The notes under the pieces were generated by a model. The model did no database searches and had not been told where the DNA came from. It worked only from the letters and a program-made list of their open reading frames with translations. Shown piece after piece: positions 21,883 through 32,293 of a DNA stretch of 64,000 bases. Source of the stretch: Prinsepia uniflora (taxonomy: Eukaryota; Streptophyta; Magnoliopsida; Rosales; Rosaceae); the NCBI GenBank assembly GCA_032719365.1, contig CM064873.1:320001-384000 (forward strand). Direction: 5' to 3'. Position 1 is the first letter of the stretch. Every line of letters starts with the position of its first letter. Both the position numbers and the translations under genes were made by a program.

Positions 21883-24835
21883 TGACAGGACCCACCCCGA
21901 TCCCACAGGGACCACAAGGGGACGTGCCCTGCTCCCGTCTGACACCCAATAATTCATACCAATTTTAACCTCAAAACATTTAAATGCATAAATAACCAAA
22001 TTAAAGTCATACATCAAATCCGAATTAAACGAATGTCAGACAAGGGATGAAATCCAAAATTACAAGTTGCGAGCACGACTCTAAAGTAAACCTGCGGGTA
22101 CACCACCCAACAGGGGATCAGGTACGCAGAAGTAGATCTATGCCTCAGCCTCAGGTTCCTCCTCTACCTCAGTTTCACGACCTGGAGGGGTTACCAAAAA
22201 CATTAAGGGTGAGTGGACCGAACTCAAGTTTATAAAATCATTTGAAAAGTGAAACATATAATTTACCCCTCTGTTTTCCAAACATGCATGCAGCATCCTT
22301 TAAAATCATAAATAATATAATATGAATCATAAGGCATGTAATAAAACCATAACCATAATTTTAGCTACTGCACTATACACTCCAATCCCGACATCCCAGA
22401 TGTCTGACGTCCCTGACGTCCAATAAGGTCACAATCACAAGGCTACGCGTGCCACTCGGGTCTCAATTCCGAGTTCAATCCCCGAACCCTGTTCGGTTAC
22501 AGCATCCCCGATGCTTAGCGTCATAGACGCTGGACGTTCTAGACGTCCGTGACCTCTCCGGGGTACCTCATCCGGAGGAGACAATATAATATGGAAGGAT
22601 CTATACAGTGCAGTACCAAATACATTTTATTGATATCCACATGCAAACATATATGTATACATAGGTAAAATCTGAACCGATCGTTACGTTTCATCAAACG
22701 GGTCTTATGCCCAAATACCGTGAAACGTGCCATAACCAAATTCTCAATATCATCAAAACCATTTATAGATTCCAGCATGTGAACATATAGGTAAAACGGA
22801 AAACATTTAAGCAGGCAAGGGTTTAATGAAAACGGGCCCACTCACAGTACAGTCCTGCTGAAAACCGAACGTACACACTCGTTCTGGTACGATTATACAA
22901 TCCCTGTCATATCCAAAGCATATGCAAAGGTCAATACAAACCCCTAACATTCAACCATGAAACCCTAGACCGAAACCGGTCCGGAAAAGCCGCCCGAACG
23001 CGCTTTCCAAGGCAATAAACCTTAATTTGACCAACTTAATGATCTCTGATCGACCCGAAACCACCGCCATTGGATCCGGATCGTCGAAACCTAAAGAATG
23101 GTGGTGGTCCCATCAAAAATACTGTTCACACGCGCCCACACGCGCCAGTCAACGCGTCGGTCAACGCAGGAACAGTCCCTGCTGACGTCAGCATGACGTC
23201 ATCTGACAGCTGTCAGGTCTGACATGTCAGACTCTGACAGGTGCCACGTGTCAACAACCAATTGGTCCACCTCACTGATCTGTCAGGCCACGTGTCAGAT
23301 CTGACATGTGCCACGTGTCAGCACGGCACTGGTCCACGTCACTGACATGTCAGTGACACATGGCAGTCCCTGATTGGGCCACGTCACTAACATGTCAGTG
23401 CTGACTGTACACTGACATGTGACACGTGTCGGCTCACGGTTGGTCCACGTCACCTGACAGTCTGACAGGGTGCCACGTCAGCACCGCTGTCCTCAGACGG
23501 GTTGACCCGTATTCCTGTAACTCGGGTCGATCAGACCCGCGATCATGACCCGGTTACCATTTCATCATTTCTCAGTCATTTTTGTCCAGTTTGATTCCTA
23601 ACTACTCGTCTTAATCCCTAGAATGGTTCTGTGTAAATAGAATTAGGTTTTAGGTCTAAGAGATTACCTGAAAATCGACGGGGAGTTTGGTTGCCGGTTC
23701 TGGTTATCCTCTCCGGCGAGTCGACGATTTTCCAGTCCCGTCCTGGGTCCAAATTGGTCGTCAAGGTCTCCTAGATGTGTCCTAAAAATCATCCAAAAAA
23801 GTTAACGTCAAACACAGACGGGTCGAAGCAGAGAAGGAAAACGGCAACTCACGGGTTTATCGTCCTATCGCCGCTGTGTCGCCGCCGTACCTCGTCAAGG
23901 TTAGTTCCTCGCCGTCCCGTCGTCACGGTGATCCCAACCGTACGTTGGTTCAAGTCCCAGATTGAAGGTTTTGGATGGTTTGGTGACTTGGGCTGCTCGG
24001 GTTTCCTTCTCGGGTTTGAGGGAATGCCGGCCGTGCAGGGTGGCCGTGGAGCGGTGGCCGGCGTCAGGAAGGTGGCTGCTGGTTGTCTGAGGTGTGGGGT
24101 TGAGTGGTGATGGCTGATGAGCTGGTTCCAAGGAGAAATCGCACAAACGGTTTGTGAGAATGGACACATGGGTGCATGATTCCATGATTTTTAATACTGA
24201 ACAGGAACAAGAATCAAGGGCCAGGATTGAATCTCAGAATGAGATCAAAGGCTGAGATCAGATCAAGGGATTTCAGATCCAAGGGCTGAAATTAAAAGTA
24301 GGTTTAAATGCTAATTAATCCCTTAGTGGATCTGATCCAATCTAGCCAATGGGTGAGTGACACTTGTCACTCACCAGGTGTCCTTCAATCAGAATTTTAG
24401 AATATAGTATTCGACACGAAAACCGAGACACGAACCTCCCGATTTCACGTTTCTGACCATAACTTCCCCGTACGAGGTCCGATTTCGGCGTGCCGCCTGT
24501 CTACGGACTCAGGACGTCGAGGCCTACCTGACGGTCCCTGAGTCAACTGAAAATTAGTTGCCAAAAGAAAAGTCAATATTTTCCCCCGAAAGTCCAAATT
24601 ACGGTAATGCCCCTGAACTTCCGATAGTCATAACTTTTTCCCTGATCGTCCGAAATGGACGTGCCACCTGTCTATGAACTCGTGACGTCCCGAACTATGT
24701 CACGATCATATGTCAAAGTCCGTTTAATTCATCAATCAAAAAGTCAACAATTGGCCATACCCATAACAAGGGTAAAAACGTCAAATCACACAATAAATTA
24801 CAAAATTGAAATCCTCGAATTTCCGGGGTGTTACA
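21883..24835 (-). repeat. 3' LTR of element E
   Basis: 2,953 bp. On the plus strand it starts TGACAGGACCC and ends CGGGGTGTTACA, so the minus-strand 5' end is TGTAACACCCCGG. It contains the ACGT-motif array (23180-23490) and an intact palindrome (24352-24375). Confidence 0.94.
23180..23490. promoter_or_regulatory. ACGT-core bZIP-type motif array, E 3' LTR
   Basis: Ten ACGT cores in about 310 bp, as TGACGTCA (C-box/CRE), CCACGTGTC (G-box/ABRE-like) and CCACGTCA, interleaved with repeated CTGACATGTCAG palindromes. About one ACGT would be expected by chance. Plant bZIP factors bind such cores; binding here is inference. Confidence 0.65.
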
Positions 24836-24851
24836 ACCTTCCCCCCTTAAG
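24836..24851 (-). other. Polypurine tract of element E
   Basis: On the minus strand CTTAAGGGGGGAAGGT abuts the TGTAAC start of the 3' LTR and lies 18 nt downstream of the pol stop. Confidence 0.9.
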
Positions 24852-24869
24852 AAATTTCGTCCCGAAATT

Positions 24870-27638
24870 TCAAAGAAACAAATGAGGAAATTGTTCTCGC
24901 ATTTGAGCCTCAGGCTCCCATGTGGCTTCTTCCACATTCTGGTTTCTCCAGAGAATCTTCACGAGATGGATCGTCTTCCGACGTAGTACCTTATCCTTCC
25001 GATCCAAGATCTGTACTGGTTGTTCAACAAAGCTCAAATCCTCCCGTAGTTCGACAGGTTGTTCCCCAAGTACATGAGAAGCATCACGTACGTACTTCCG
25101 CAACATCGATATGTGGAAAACATCGTGAACTCTAGAAAGTTCTGGAGGTAGCGCCAATCTGTAAGCAACCCTGCCGATTCTTTCCACGATCTCATATGGT
25201 CCGATAAAACGCGGACTCAATTTCCCTCGTCGACCGAATCGGATAATCCCCTTCCACGGTGATAACTTCAGGAAGACGAAATCTCCCACTTCAAATTCCA
25301 AGTCTCGAATCCGTCGATCGGCATAACTCTTCTGGCGATCCTGTGCCGCCTTCAGTCTCTCCTTGATAACACGAACAGTTTCCATGGTTAAGTCCATCAA
25401 TTCCGGCCCTACAGCCGCTCGCTCTCCTATCTCCGTCCAGCAGATAGGTGTCCTGCACTGTCGACCATACAGTGCCTCATAAGGTGCCATCCCGATGCTT
25501 GCCTGATAGCTGTTGTTGTAAGCGAATTCCATTAATGGCAAATGAGTATCCCAAGAGTCCTGAAACTGTAGTACACATGACCTCATCATGTCCTCCAGGG
25601 TCTGAATGGTTCTTTCAGACTGTCCATCGGTCTGCGGATGGAAAGCAGTACTGAAACGTAGGGTTGTTCCCAGAGTAGCTTGCAAACTCCGCCAGAACCT
25701 GGAAGTGAAACGCGGATCACGATCGGACACGATCGATTCCGGCGTACCATGCAATCGTATGATTTCCTTCACAAACAATTGAGCCAGTCGATTAGGTTTA
25801 TAGGTCTCCTGAACAGGCAGAAAATGGGCTGATTTGGTTAACCGATCCACAATCACCCATACTCCGTCAACTCCACTCTGAGTTCTTGGTAACTTAAAGA
25901 CGAAGTCCATGGTGATGTGATCCCACTTCCACTCGGGAATCGGAAGTGGCTGCATAGCCCCATAAGGTCTCTGTCGTTCCGCCTTAACCTGCTGACAGGT
26001 TAAGCATTTGCTCACGAATTCAGCAATATCCTTCTTCATTCTTGGCCACCAATAATGGTTCCGGAGGGTACGGTACATCTTTGTACCTCCCGGATGCATA
26101 GCATAGGCCGAACTATGGGCCTCCTCAAGAATCTCGGCCCGTAACTCTGCCACTGCAGGTACACACAAACGGCCCAACCTCACAAGCGCTCCATCGTCCC
26201 GGATGGTAAAATCCTGTCTCCCATCCGCATCGACCTCAATTCTGTAAATACAGAGTATCGGATCCTGAAGTTGTGCCTCGATGATCCGATCAATCAGTAC
26301 TGGTCGTACATGGAAGCTGGCCAACAAAGCTCCATGTGCATCCGTACCCAAAATAACTCCCGCCTTCCGGAGTTCCACCAGTAAGGGAAGATACACCATC
26401 CCCAGGTGTGCAACTGATCCTGCTGATTTTCTGCTGAGTGCATCCGCCACCACATTGGCCTTACCCGGATGGTACTCGATCGTACAGTCATAGTCCTTCA
26501 GCAGCTCCAACCATCTCCGTTGTCTCATGTTAAGCTCCTTCTGAGTGAATAAGTACTTAAGACTCTGGTGGTCGGTGTATATCCGACACGTTGCGCCGAA
26601 TAGATAATGTCTCCAGATTTTCAGGGCATGAACCACCGCTGCCAACTCCAAATCATGGGTAGGGTAGTTCAACTCGTGGGTCTTCAACTGCCGGGATGCA
26701 TAGGCGATAACCTTGCCAGTTTGCATCAACACGCAGCCCAGACCTTGCAGCGATGCGTCACTGAAGACCACAAACTCTCCACTGTCATCCGGCAATGCAA
26801 GGACAGGTGCAGTGGTCAATCGATCTTTCAACTCTTGAAAGCTCTGATCGCACTGCTCGTCCCAGATAAACTTCACTCCCTTCCGAGTCAAACGAGTCAA
26901 TGGTGCAGCAATTTTGGAGAAACCCTCCACGAATCTCCGGTAGTAACCTGCTAATCCGACGAAGCTCCGTACCTCGGTCACTGTTGTCGGTTTAGCCCAG
27001 TTGGTCACCGCTTCTGTTTTCTGGGGATCCACGCAAATCCCATCCGTCGATATCACGTGTCCCAGAAAACCAATACTGCTTAGCCAAAACTGACACTTGC
27101 TCAGTTTGGCGTACAATTGCTCTTGTCTCAGCCTCTCCAAGACCAACCGTAGATGTTCCTCATGTGCACGGGCACTCCTCGAGTACACCAAAATATCATC
27201 GATGAACACAATCACGAACTTATCCAGGTAGGGTCGGAAAACCCGGTTCATCAAATCCATGAATGCTGCTGGAGAATTCGTCAATCCAAATGGCATAACA
27301 AGGAACTCGTAGTGTCCGTAACGGGTTCGAAAAGCAGTTTTCGGAATATCCTCCTCCGAAATCCTCAGTTGGTGATACCCAGACCGCAAATCAATTTTCG
27401 AGAAGCACTGAGCTCCCCGCAACTGGTCAAAAAGGTCATCTATCCTGGGTAGAGGATACTGGTTCCTCAGCCTCACCTTGTTGAGTTGTCGATAGTCAAT
27501 ACATAAACGGAGACTTCCCTCCTTCTTCTTTACGAACAACACCGGTGCTCCCCACGGTGAAGTACTCGGTCGGACATATCCCAAATCCACCAACTCCTGC
27601 AATTGAGTCTTGAGTTCTCGTAACTCGGCCGGCGCCAT
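24870..27638 (-). CDS. pol: Chromovirus pol: RT, RNase H, integrase, chromodomain
   Basis: An open stretch of 922 codons from the first Met after the in-frame stop at 27651-27653; the real frame continues upstream into protease. Reverse transcriptase: LRLCIDYRQLNK near 43-54, D83, and catalytic FIDD at 145-148. RNase H: D294, E331, D356 and D399 (VADALSR). Integrase: HHCC zinc site H508, H515, C545, C548, then D578, D639 and E675 with the expected D-35-E spacing. The C-terminus (about 880-922, ILWRNQNVEEATWEPEAQM) is a chromodomain-like tail of the kind that steers chromoviruses to heterochromatin. All visible catalytic residues are kept. The first 12 codons before this Met (27639-27650) also belong to the frame. 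It ends 34 nt before the 3' LTR. Confidence 0.95.
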   Translation of the reverse strand: MAPAELRELKTQLQELVDLGYVRPSTSPWGAPVLFVKKKEGSLRLCIDYRQLNKVRLRNQYPLPRIDDLFDQLRGAQCFSKIDLRSGYHQLRISEEDIPKTAFRTRYGHYEFLVMPFGLTNSPAAFMDLMNRVFRPYLDKFVIVFIDDILVYSRSARAHEEHLRLVLERLRQEQLYAKLSKCQFWLSSIGFLGHVISTDGICVDPQKTEAVTNWAKPTTVTEVRSFVGLAGYYRRFVEGFSKIAAPLTRLTRKGVKFIWDEQCDQSFQELKDRLTTAPVLALPDDSGEFVVFSDASLQGLGCVLMQTGKVIAYASRQLKTHELNYPTHDLELAAVVHALKIWRHYLFGATCRIYTDHQSLKYLFTQKELNMRQRRWLELLKDYDCTIEYHPGKANVVADALSRKSAGSVAHLGMVYLPLLVELRKAGVILGTDAHGALLASFHVRPVLIDRIIEAQLQDPILCIYRIEVDADGRQDFTIRDDGALVRLGRLCVPAVAELRAEILEEAHSSAYAMHPGGTKMYRTLRNHYWWPRMKKDIAEFVSKCLTCQQVKAERQRPYGAMQPLPIPEWKWDHITMDFVFKLPRTQSGVDGVWVIVDRLTKSAHFLPVQETYKPNRLAQLFVKEIIRLHGTPESIVSDRDPRFTSRFWRSLQATLGTTLRFSTAFHPQTDGQSERTIQTLEDMMRSCVLQFQDSWDTHLPLMEFAYNNSYQASIGMAPYEALYGRQCRTPICWTEIGERAAVGPELMDLTMETVRVIKERLKAAQDRQKSYADRRIRDLEFEVGDFVFLKLSPWKGIIRFGRRGKLSPRFIGPYEIVERIGRVAYRLALPPELSRVHDVFHISMLRKYVRDASHVLGEQPVELREDLSFVEQPVQILDRKDKVLRRKTIHLVKILWRNQNVEEATWEPEAQMREQFPHLFL

Positions 27639-27650
27639 CCGGTATGGTGC

Positions 27651-28808
27651 CTAGGATATAGGTCGGGTACCCGGGAGTAGTTCAATAGTAAACTCAATCT
27701 CCCGCGATGGCGGTAATCCAGGTAAGTCTTCCGGGAACACATCCGGAAACTCACATACCACCGGTATCTCGTCGATACTCGGAGTACCAACCAGCTCCGA
27801 TACGACATGCGCCAGATAACCCTGGCATCCCTTCCGTAGAAGTTTGGTAGCAGTAAGTGAAGAGATCACTTCAGGAGGCGAACCGTCACGTTCCCCTTGA
27901 AAGATAACTTCCGGCAAACCCGGGCTCCGCAGAATCACTTGCTTGCTACAGCAGTCGATGAGCGATCCGTGCTCCGACAGCCAATCCATCCCTAGGATTA
28001 TATCGAAGTCGTGGATATCCAGAATAATTAAGTCTGCTGGTAAATCCACATCCTCAATTCTTACCGGGCACCTCCGAATCACCTGATTCACAAGGTACAC
28101 GATGCCCATCGGGGTGCCAACACCCATTTCGCAATCTAAAGCTGATACCACACAATCAAGCATACCAGCACAACTTTTCGAAATAAAAGAATGTGTAGCC
28201 CCCGCATCCATCAATACACGTACAAGAAGGTTAAAGATATGTAGTGTACCTGTGACCACGCCTGGGGCAGTCCTCGCCTGTTGCTGGGTCATTGCAAACA
28301 CTTGGGCCCTCGGCCCTCCGTTCCGTCCGCGCCCGCGCGCGCCACGCTTAGCACCACGGTCACCTCCCTGACCGCGACCTCCATTAGTGTGGGAAGCCGT
28401 GCTCTGCACCACACTAGAGCCCCCAACGTCGTTGTTCTTGGACAACTGCGGGAAATCACAGGCATAGTGGCCCTCCTCTCCGCAAGCAAAACAAGTTACT
28501 GGCCTTGGCCTGTCCGAATGCCCACCAGAAGCACCGCTCCAAGATGAGCGCTGCCCAGAGTTGTATCCAGATCCTCTGCCCTGAGAGCCTCCGCGTCGAC
28601 CTGACCAGCCACGACCCTTGAAGGATGAGGGTGCTCCCCTGTAGCCCCCTCCCTTGTTGTTCTTCTGGCCCGATGGCCCACGGTGTGGGCGATCCTGACG
28701 TCGCCCCTCGCCCGAAGGCTGTCGTGTCTGGTGTGCCGCCAGACTGGCCTCGACACGCACCGCAGCATCGACCAAATCTCTCAGTGAAGCATGAGTTGCA
28801 GCAGTCAC
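27651..28808 (-). CDS. Chromovirus gag C-terminus and protease (bounded by stops)
   Basis: 385 codons in the same frame as gag before it and pol after it. Residues 1-30 finish the Gag retrotransposon domain; 31-105 are Gly/Arg-rich, RNA-binding-like. The zinc knuckle at 106-119 reads CFACGEEGHYACDF: the Cys expected five residues after the His is Phe, so the CCHC site is damaged. The protease motif is DAGATHSFIS (D201); the usual DSG/DTG is DAG here, which I believe some plant gypsy proteases tolerate. The frame ends LLPGTRPIS then TAG where relatives have Lys (AAG to TAG). The Met used as start is only the first after the upstream stop. Confidence 0.85.
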   Translation of the reverse strand: MTAATHASLRDLVDAAVRVEASLAAHQTRQPSGEGRRQDRPHRGPSGQKNNKGGGYRGAPSSFKGRGWSGRRGGSQGRGSGYNSGQRSSWSGASGGHSDRPRPVTCFACGEEGHYACDFPQLSKNNDVGGSSVVQSTASHTNGGRGQGGDRGAKRGARGRGRNGGPRAQVFAMTQQQARTAPGVVTGTLHIFNLLVRVLMDAGATHSFISKSCAGMLDCVVSALDCEMGVGTPMGIVYLVNQVIRRCPVRIEDVDLPADLIILDIHDFDIILGMDWLSEHGSLIDCCSKQVILRSPGLPEVIFQGERDGSPPEVISSLTATKLLRKGCQGYLAHVVSELVGTPSIDEIPVVCEFPDVFPEDLPGLPPSREIEFTIELLPGTRPIS

Positions 28809-28826
28809 ACTTGCCCGGATCTCCCC

Positions 28827-29321
28827 TCAGAGTCCAAGCTCAAACCTTTGGCATTTGTCCTCCTCCGTGCTCACGAATGATGCAGCGAACCGGGATAGTT
28901 TTCCGAAAGTTTGCTCGTAGTCTGCAACGGACATGTCACCCTGCTCCAGCCGCAGGAATTCCGCCTCCCGCGCCGCGCGAAAAGATCGCGGGTAGTACTG
29001 GTCCAGAAATCTGGAACGGAAAGCTTCCCAAGTAGTGGTATGGACAGACCACCCAGACATTTCGAGTCCGTGCCACCACTGGTAGGCTCCTCTTTCCAGC
29101 AAGAAGGCCGCCAGAGTTACCCGTTCGCCCGGAGGGCAGTGCATCACCGTGAAGATCCTCTCCCACTTGGTGATCCAATCATGAGCATCCTCGGGGTTTG
29201 ATCCCCCGCAGAAAGGAGTGGCTCCCAACCGTTGAGCCCTTTCAATGCTCGCGCATTCCATCTCCCTTTCCAGATCCTCGTCGGTTCGTGTATGAGGAAT
29301 TCTCCTAGGAGGCATAACCAA
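28827..29321 (-). CDS. gag: Chromovirus gag N-terminal part, truncated by a nonsense change
   Basis: 164 codons from MVMPPRRIPHTRTDED, the first Met after the PBS leader of about 110 bp. It holds the Retrotrans_gag core: WERIF, LLERGAYQWWHGLE, FRSRFLDQYYPRSFR and the MSVADYEQTFGKLSRF segment. It stops at TGA (28827-28829) after FELGL where relatives have Arg, followed in frame by GEIRASV. The change fits CGA to TGA, a CpG transition expected in methylated plant DNA. Everything downstream stays in frame, so this is a single recent lesion. Confidence 0.9.
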   Translation of the reverse strand: MVMPPRRIPHTRTDEDLEREMECASIERAQRLGATPFCGGSNPEDAHDWITKWERIFTVMHCPPGERVTLAAFLLERGAYQWWHGLEMSGWSVHTTTWEAFRSRFLDQYYPRSFRAAREAEFLRLEQGDMSVADYEQTFGKLSRFAASFVSTEEDKCQRFELGL

Positions 29322-29429
29322 TTGTCAAGAGGCATAGATCAGAAACAATATTCTTAAAAAGTCGAAAAGTAACTAGTACTAATCGCTAGTCTAGCATGCT
29401 AACCATAACCTAGTACTGACCACAACCTA

Positions 29430-29443
29430 GTGCTCTGATACCA
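29430..29443 (-). other. Primer binding site of E, tRNA-iMet
   Basis: On the minus strand TGGTATCAGAGCAC lies 3 nt (GCT) after the 5' LTR, complementary to the 3' end of initiator tRNA-Met. Confidence 0.95.
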
Positions 29444-30739
29444 AGCTGACAGGACCCGCCCCGATCCCACAGGGACCACAAGGGGACGTGCCCTGCTCCC
29501 GTCTGACACCCAATAATTCATACCAATTTTAACCTCAAAACATTTAAATGCATAAATAACCAAATTAAAGTCATAAATCAAATCCGAATTAAACGAATGT
29601 CAGACAAGGGATGAAATCCAAAATTACAAGTTGCGAGCACGACTCTAAAGTAAACCTGCGGGTACACCACCCAACAGGGGATCAGGTACGCAGAAGTAGA
29701 TCTATGCCTCAGCCTCAGGTTCCTCCTCTACCTCAGTTTCACGACCTGGAGGGGTTACCAAAAAAATTAAGGGTGAGTGGACCGAACTCAAGTTTATAAA
29801 ATCATTTGAAAAGTGAAACATATAATTTACCCCTCCGTTTTCCAAACATGCATGCAGCATCCTTTAAAATCATAAATAATATAATATGAATCATAAGGCA
29901 TGTAATAAAACCATAACCATAATTTTAGCTACTGCACTATACACTCCAATCCCGACATCCCAGATGTCTGACGTCCCTGACGTCCAATAAGGTCACAATC
30001 ACAAGGCTACGCGTGCCACTCGGGTCTCAATTCCGAGTTCAATCCCCGAACCCTGTTCGGTTACAGCATCCCCGATGTTTAGCGTCATAGACGCTGGACG
30101 TTCTAGACGTCCGTGACCTCTCCGGGGTACCTCATCTGGAGGAGACAATATAATATGGAAGGATCTATACAGTGCAGTACCAAATACATTTTATTGATAT
30201 CTACATGCAAACATATATGTATACATAGGTAAAATCTGAACCGATCGTTACGTTTCATCAAACGGGTCTTATGCCCAAATACCGTGAAACGTGCCATAAC
30301 CGAATTCTCAATATCATCAAAACCATTTATAGATTCCAGCATGTGAACATATAGGTAAAACGGAAAACATTTAAGCATGCAAGGGTTTAATGAAAACGGG
30401 CCCACTCACAGTACAGTCCTGCTGAAAACCGAACGTACACACTCGTTCTGGTACGATTATACAATCCCTGTCATATCCAAAGCATATGCAAAGGTCAATA
30501 CAAACCCCTAACATTCAACCATGAAACCCTAGACCGAAACCGGTCCGGAAAAGCCGCCCGAACGCGCTTTCCAAGGCAATAAACCTTAATTTGACAAACT
30601 TAATGATCTCCGATCGACCCGAAACCACCGCCATTGGATCCGGATCGTCGAAACCTAAAGAATGGTGGTGGTCCCACCAAAAATAATGTTCACACGCGCC
30701 CACACGCGCCAGTCAACGCGTCGGTCAACGCAGGAACAG

Positions 30740-31090
30740 TCCCTGCTGACGTCATCGCTGACGTCACTGCTGACGTCTGCATGACGTCATGCTGACGTCA
30801 TCTGACAGCTATCAGGTCTGACATGTCAGACTCTGACAGGTGCCACGTGTCAACAACCGATTGGTCCACCTCACTGATCTGTCAGGCCACGTGTCAGATC
30901 TGACATTTGCCACGTGTCAGCACGGCACTGGTCCACGTCACTGACATGTCAGTGACACGTGGCAGTCCCTAATTGGGCCACGTCACTGACATGTCAGTGC
31001 TGACTGTGCACTGACATGTGACACGTGTCGGCTCACGGTTGGTCCACGTCACCTGACAGTCTGACAGGGTGCCACGTCAGCACCGCTGTC
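30740..31090. promoter_or_regulatory. ACGT-core bZIP-type motif array, E 5' LTR
   Basis: Fourteen ACGT cores in about 350 bp. The first five are TGACGTC units in a short tandem, followed by CCACGTGTC three times, GACACGTGG, GACACGTGTC and CCACGTCA five times. Because this LTR drives transcription of E, it is the more relevant copy. Confidence 0.68.
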
Positions 31091-32293
31091 CTCAGACGGG
31101 TTGACCCGTATTCCTGTAACTCGGGTCGATCAGACCCGCGATCATGACCCGGTTACCATTTCATCATTTCTCAGTCATTTTTGTCCAGTTTGATTCCTAA
31201 CTACTCGTCTTAATCCCTAGAATGGTTCTGTGTAAATAGAATTAGGTTTTAGGTCTAAGAGATTACCTGAAAATCGACGGGGAGTTTGGTTGCCGGTTCT
31301 GGTTATCCTCTCCGGCGAGTCGACGGTTTTCCAGTCCCGTCCTGGGTCCAAATTGGTCGTCAAGGTCTCCTAGATGTGTCCTAACAATCATCCAACAAAG
31401 TTAACGTCAAACATAGACGGGTCGAAGCAGGGAAGGAAAACGGCAACTCACGGGTTTATCGTCCTATCGCCGCTGTGTCGCCGCCGTACCTCGTCAAGGT
31501 TAGTTCCTCGCCGTCCCGTCGTCACGGTGATCCCAACCGTACGTTGGTTCAAGTCCCAGATTGAAGGTTTTGGATGGTTTGGTGACTTGGGCTGCTCGGG
31601 TTTCCTTCTCGGGTTTGAGGGAATGCCGGCCGTGCAGGGTGGCCGTGGAGCGGTGGCCGGCGTCAGGAAGGTGGCTGCTGGTTGTCTGAGGTGTGGGGTT
31701 GAGTGGTGATGGCTGATGAGCTGGTTCCAAGGAGAAATCGCACAAACGGTTTGTGAGAATGGACACATGGGTGCATGATTCCATGATTTTTAATACTGAA
31801 CAGGAACAAGAATCAAGGGCCAGTATTGAATCTCAGAATGAGATCAAAGGCTGAGATCAGATAAAGGGATTTCAGATCCAAGGGCTGAAATTAAAAGTAG
31901 GTTTAAATGCTAATTAATCCCTTAGTGGATCTGATCCAATCTAGCCAATGGGTCACTCACCAGGTGTCCTTCAATCATAATTTTAGAATATAGTATTCGA
32001 CACGAAAACCGAGACACGAACCTCCCGATTTCACGTTTCTGACCATAACTTCCCCGTACGAGGTCCGATTTCGGCGTGCCGCCTGTCTACGGACTCAGGA
32101 CGTCGAGGCCTACCTGACGGTCCCTGAGTCAACTGAAAATTAGTTGCCAAAAGAAAAGTCAACATTTTCTCCCGAAAGTCCAAATTACGGTAATGCCCCT
32201 GAACTTCCGATAATCATAACTTTTTCCCTGATCGTCCGAAATGGACGTGCCACCTGTCTATGAACTCGTGACGTCCCGAACTACGTCACGGTC

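Noticed and set aside
23775..24110. A 111-codon frame repeated almost exactly at 31374-31709
   Set aside because: It is present twice because it lies in the two LTRs of element E. It has no domain, and overlapping frames on the other strand are equally open in this G/C-rich stretch.
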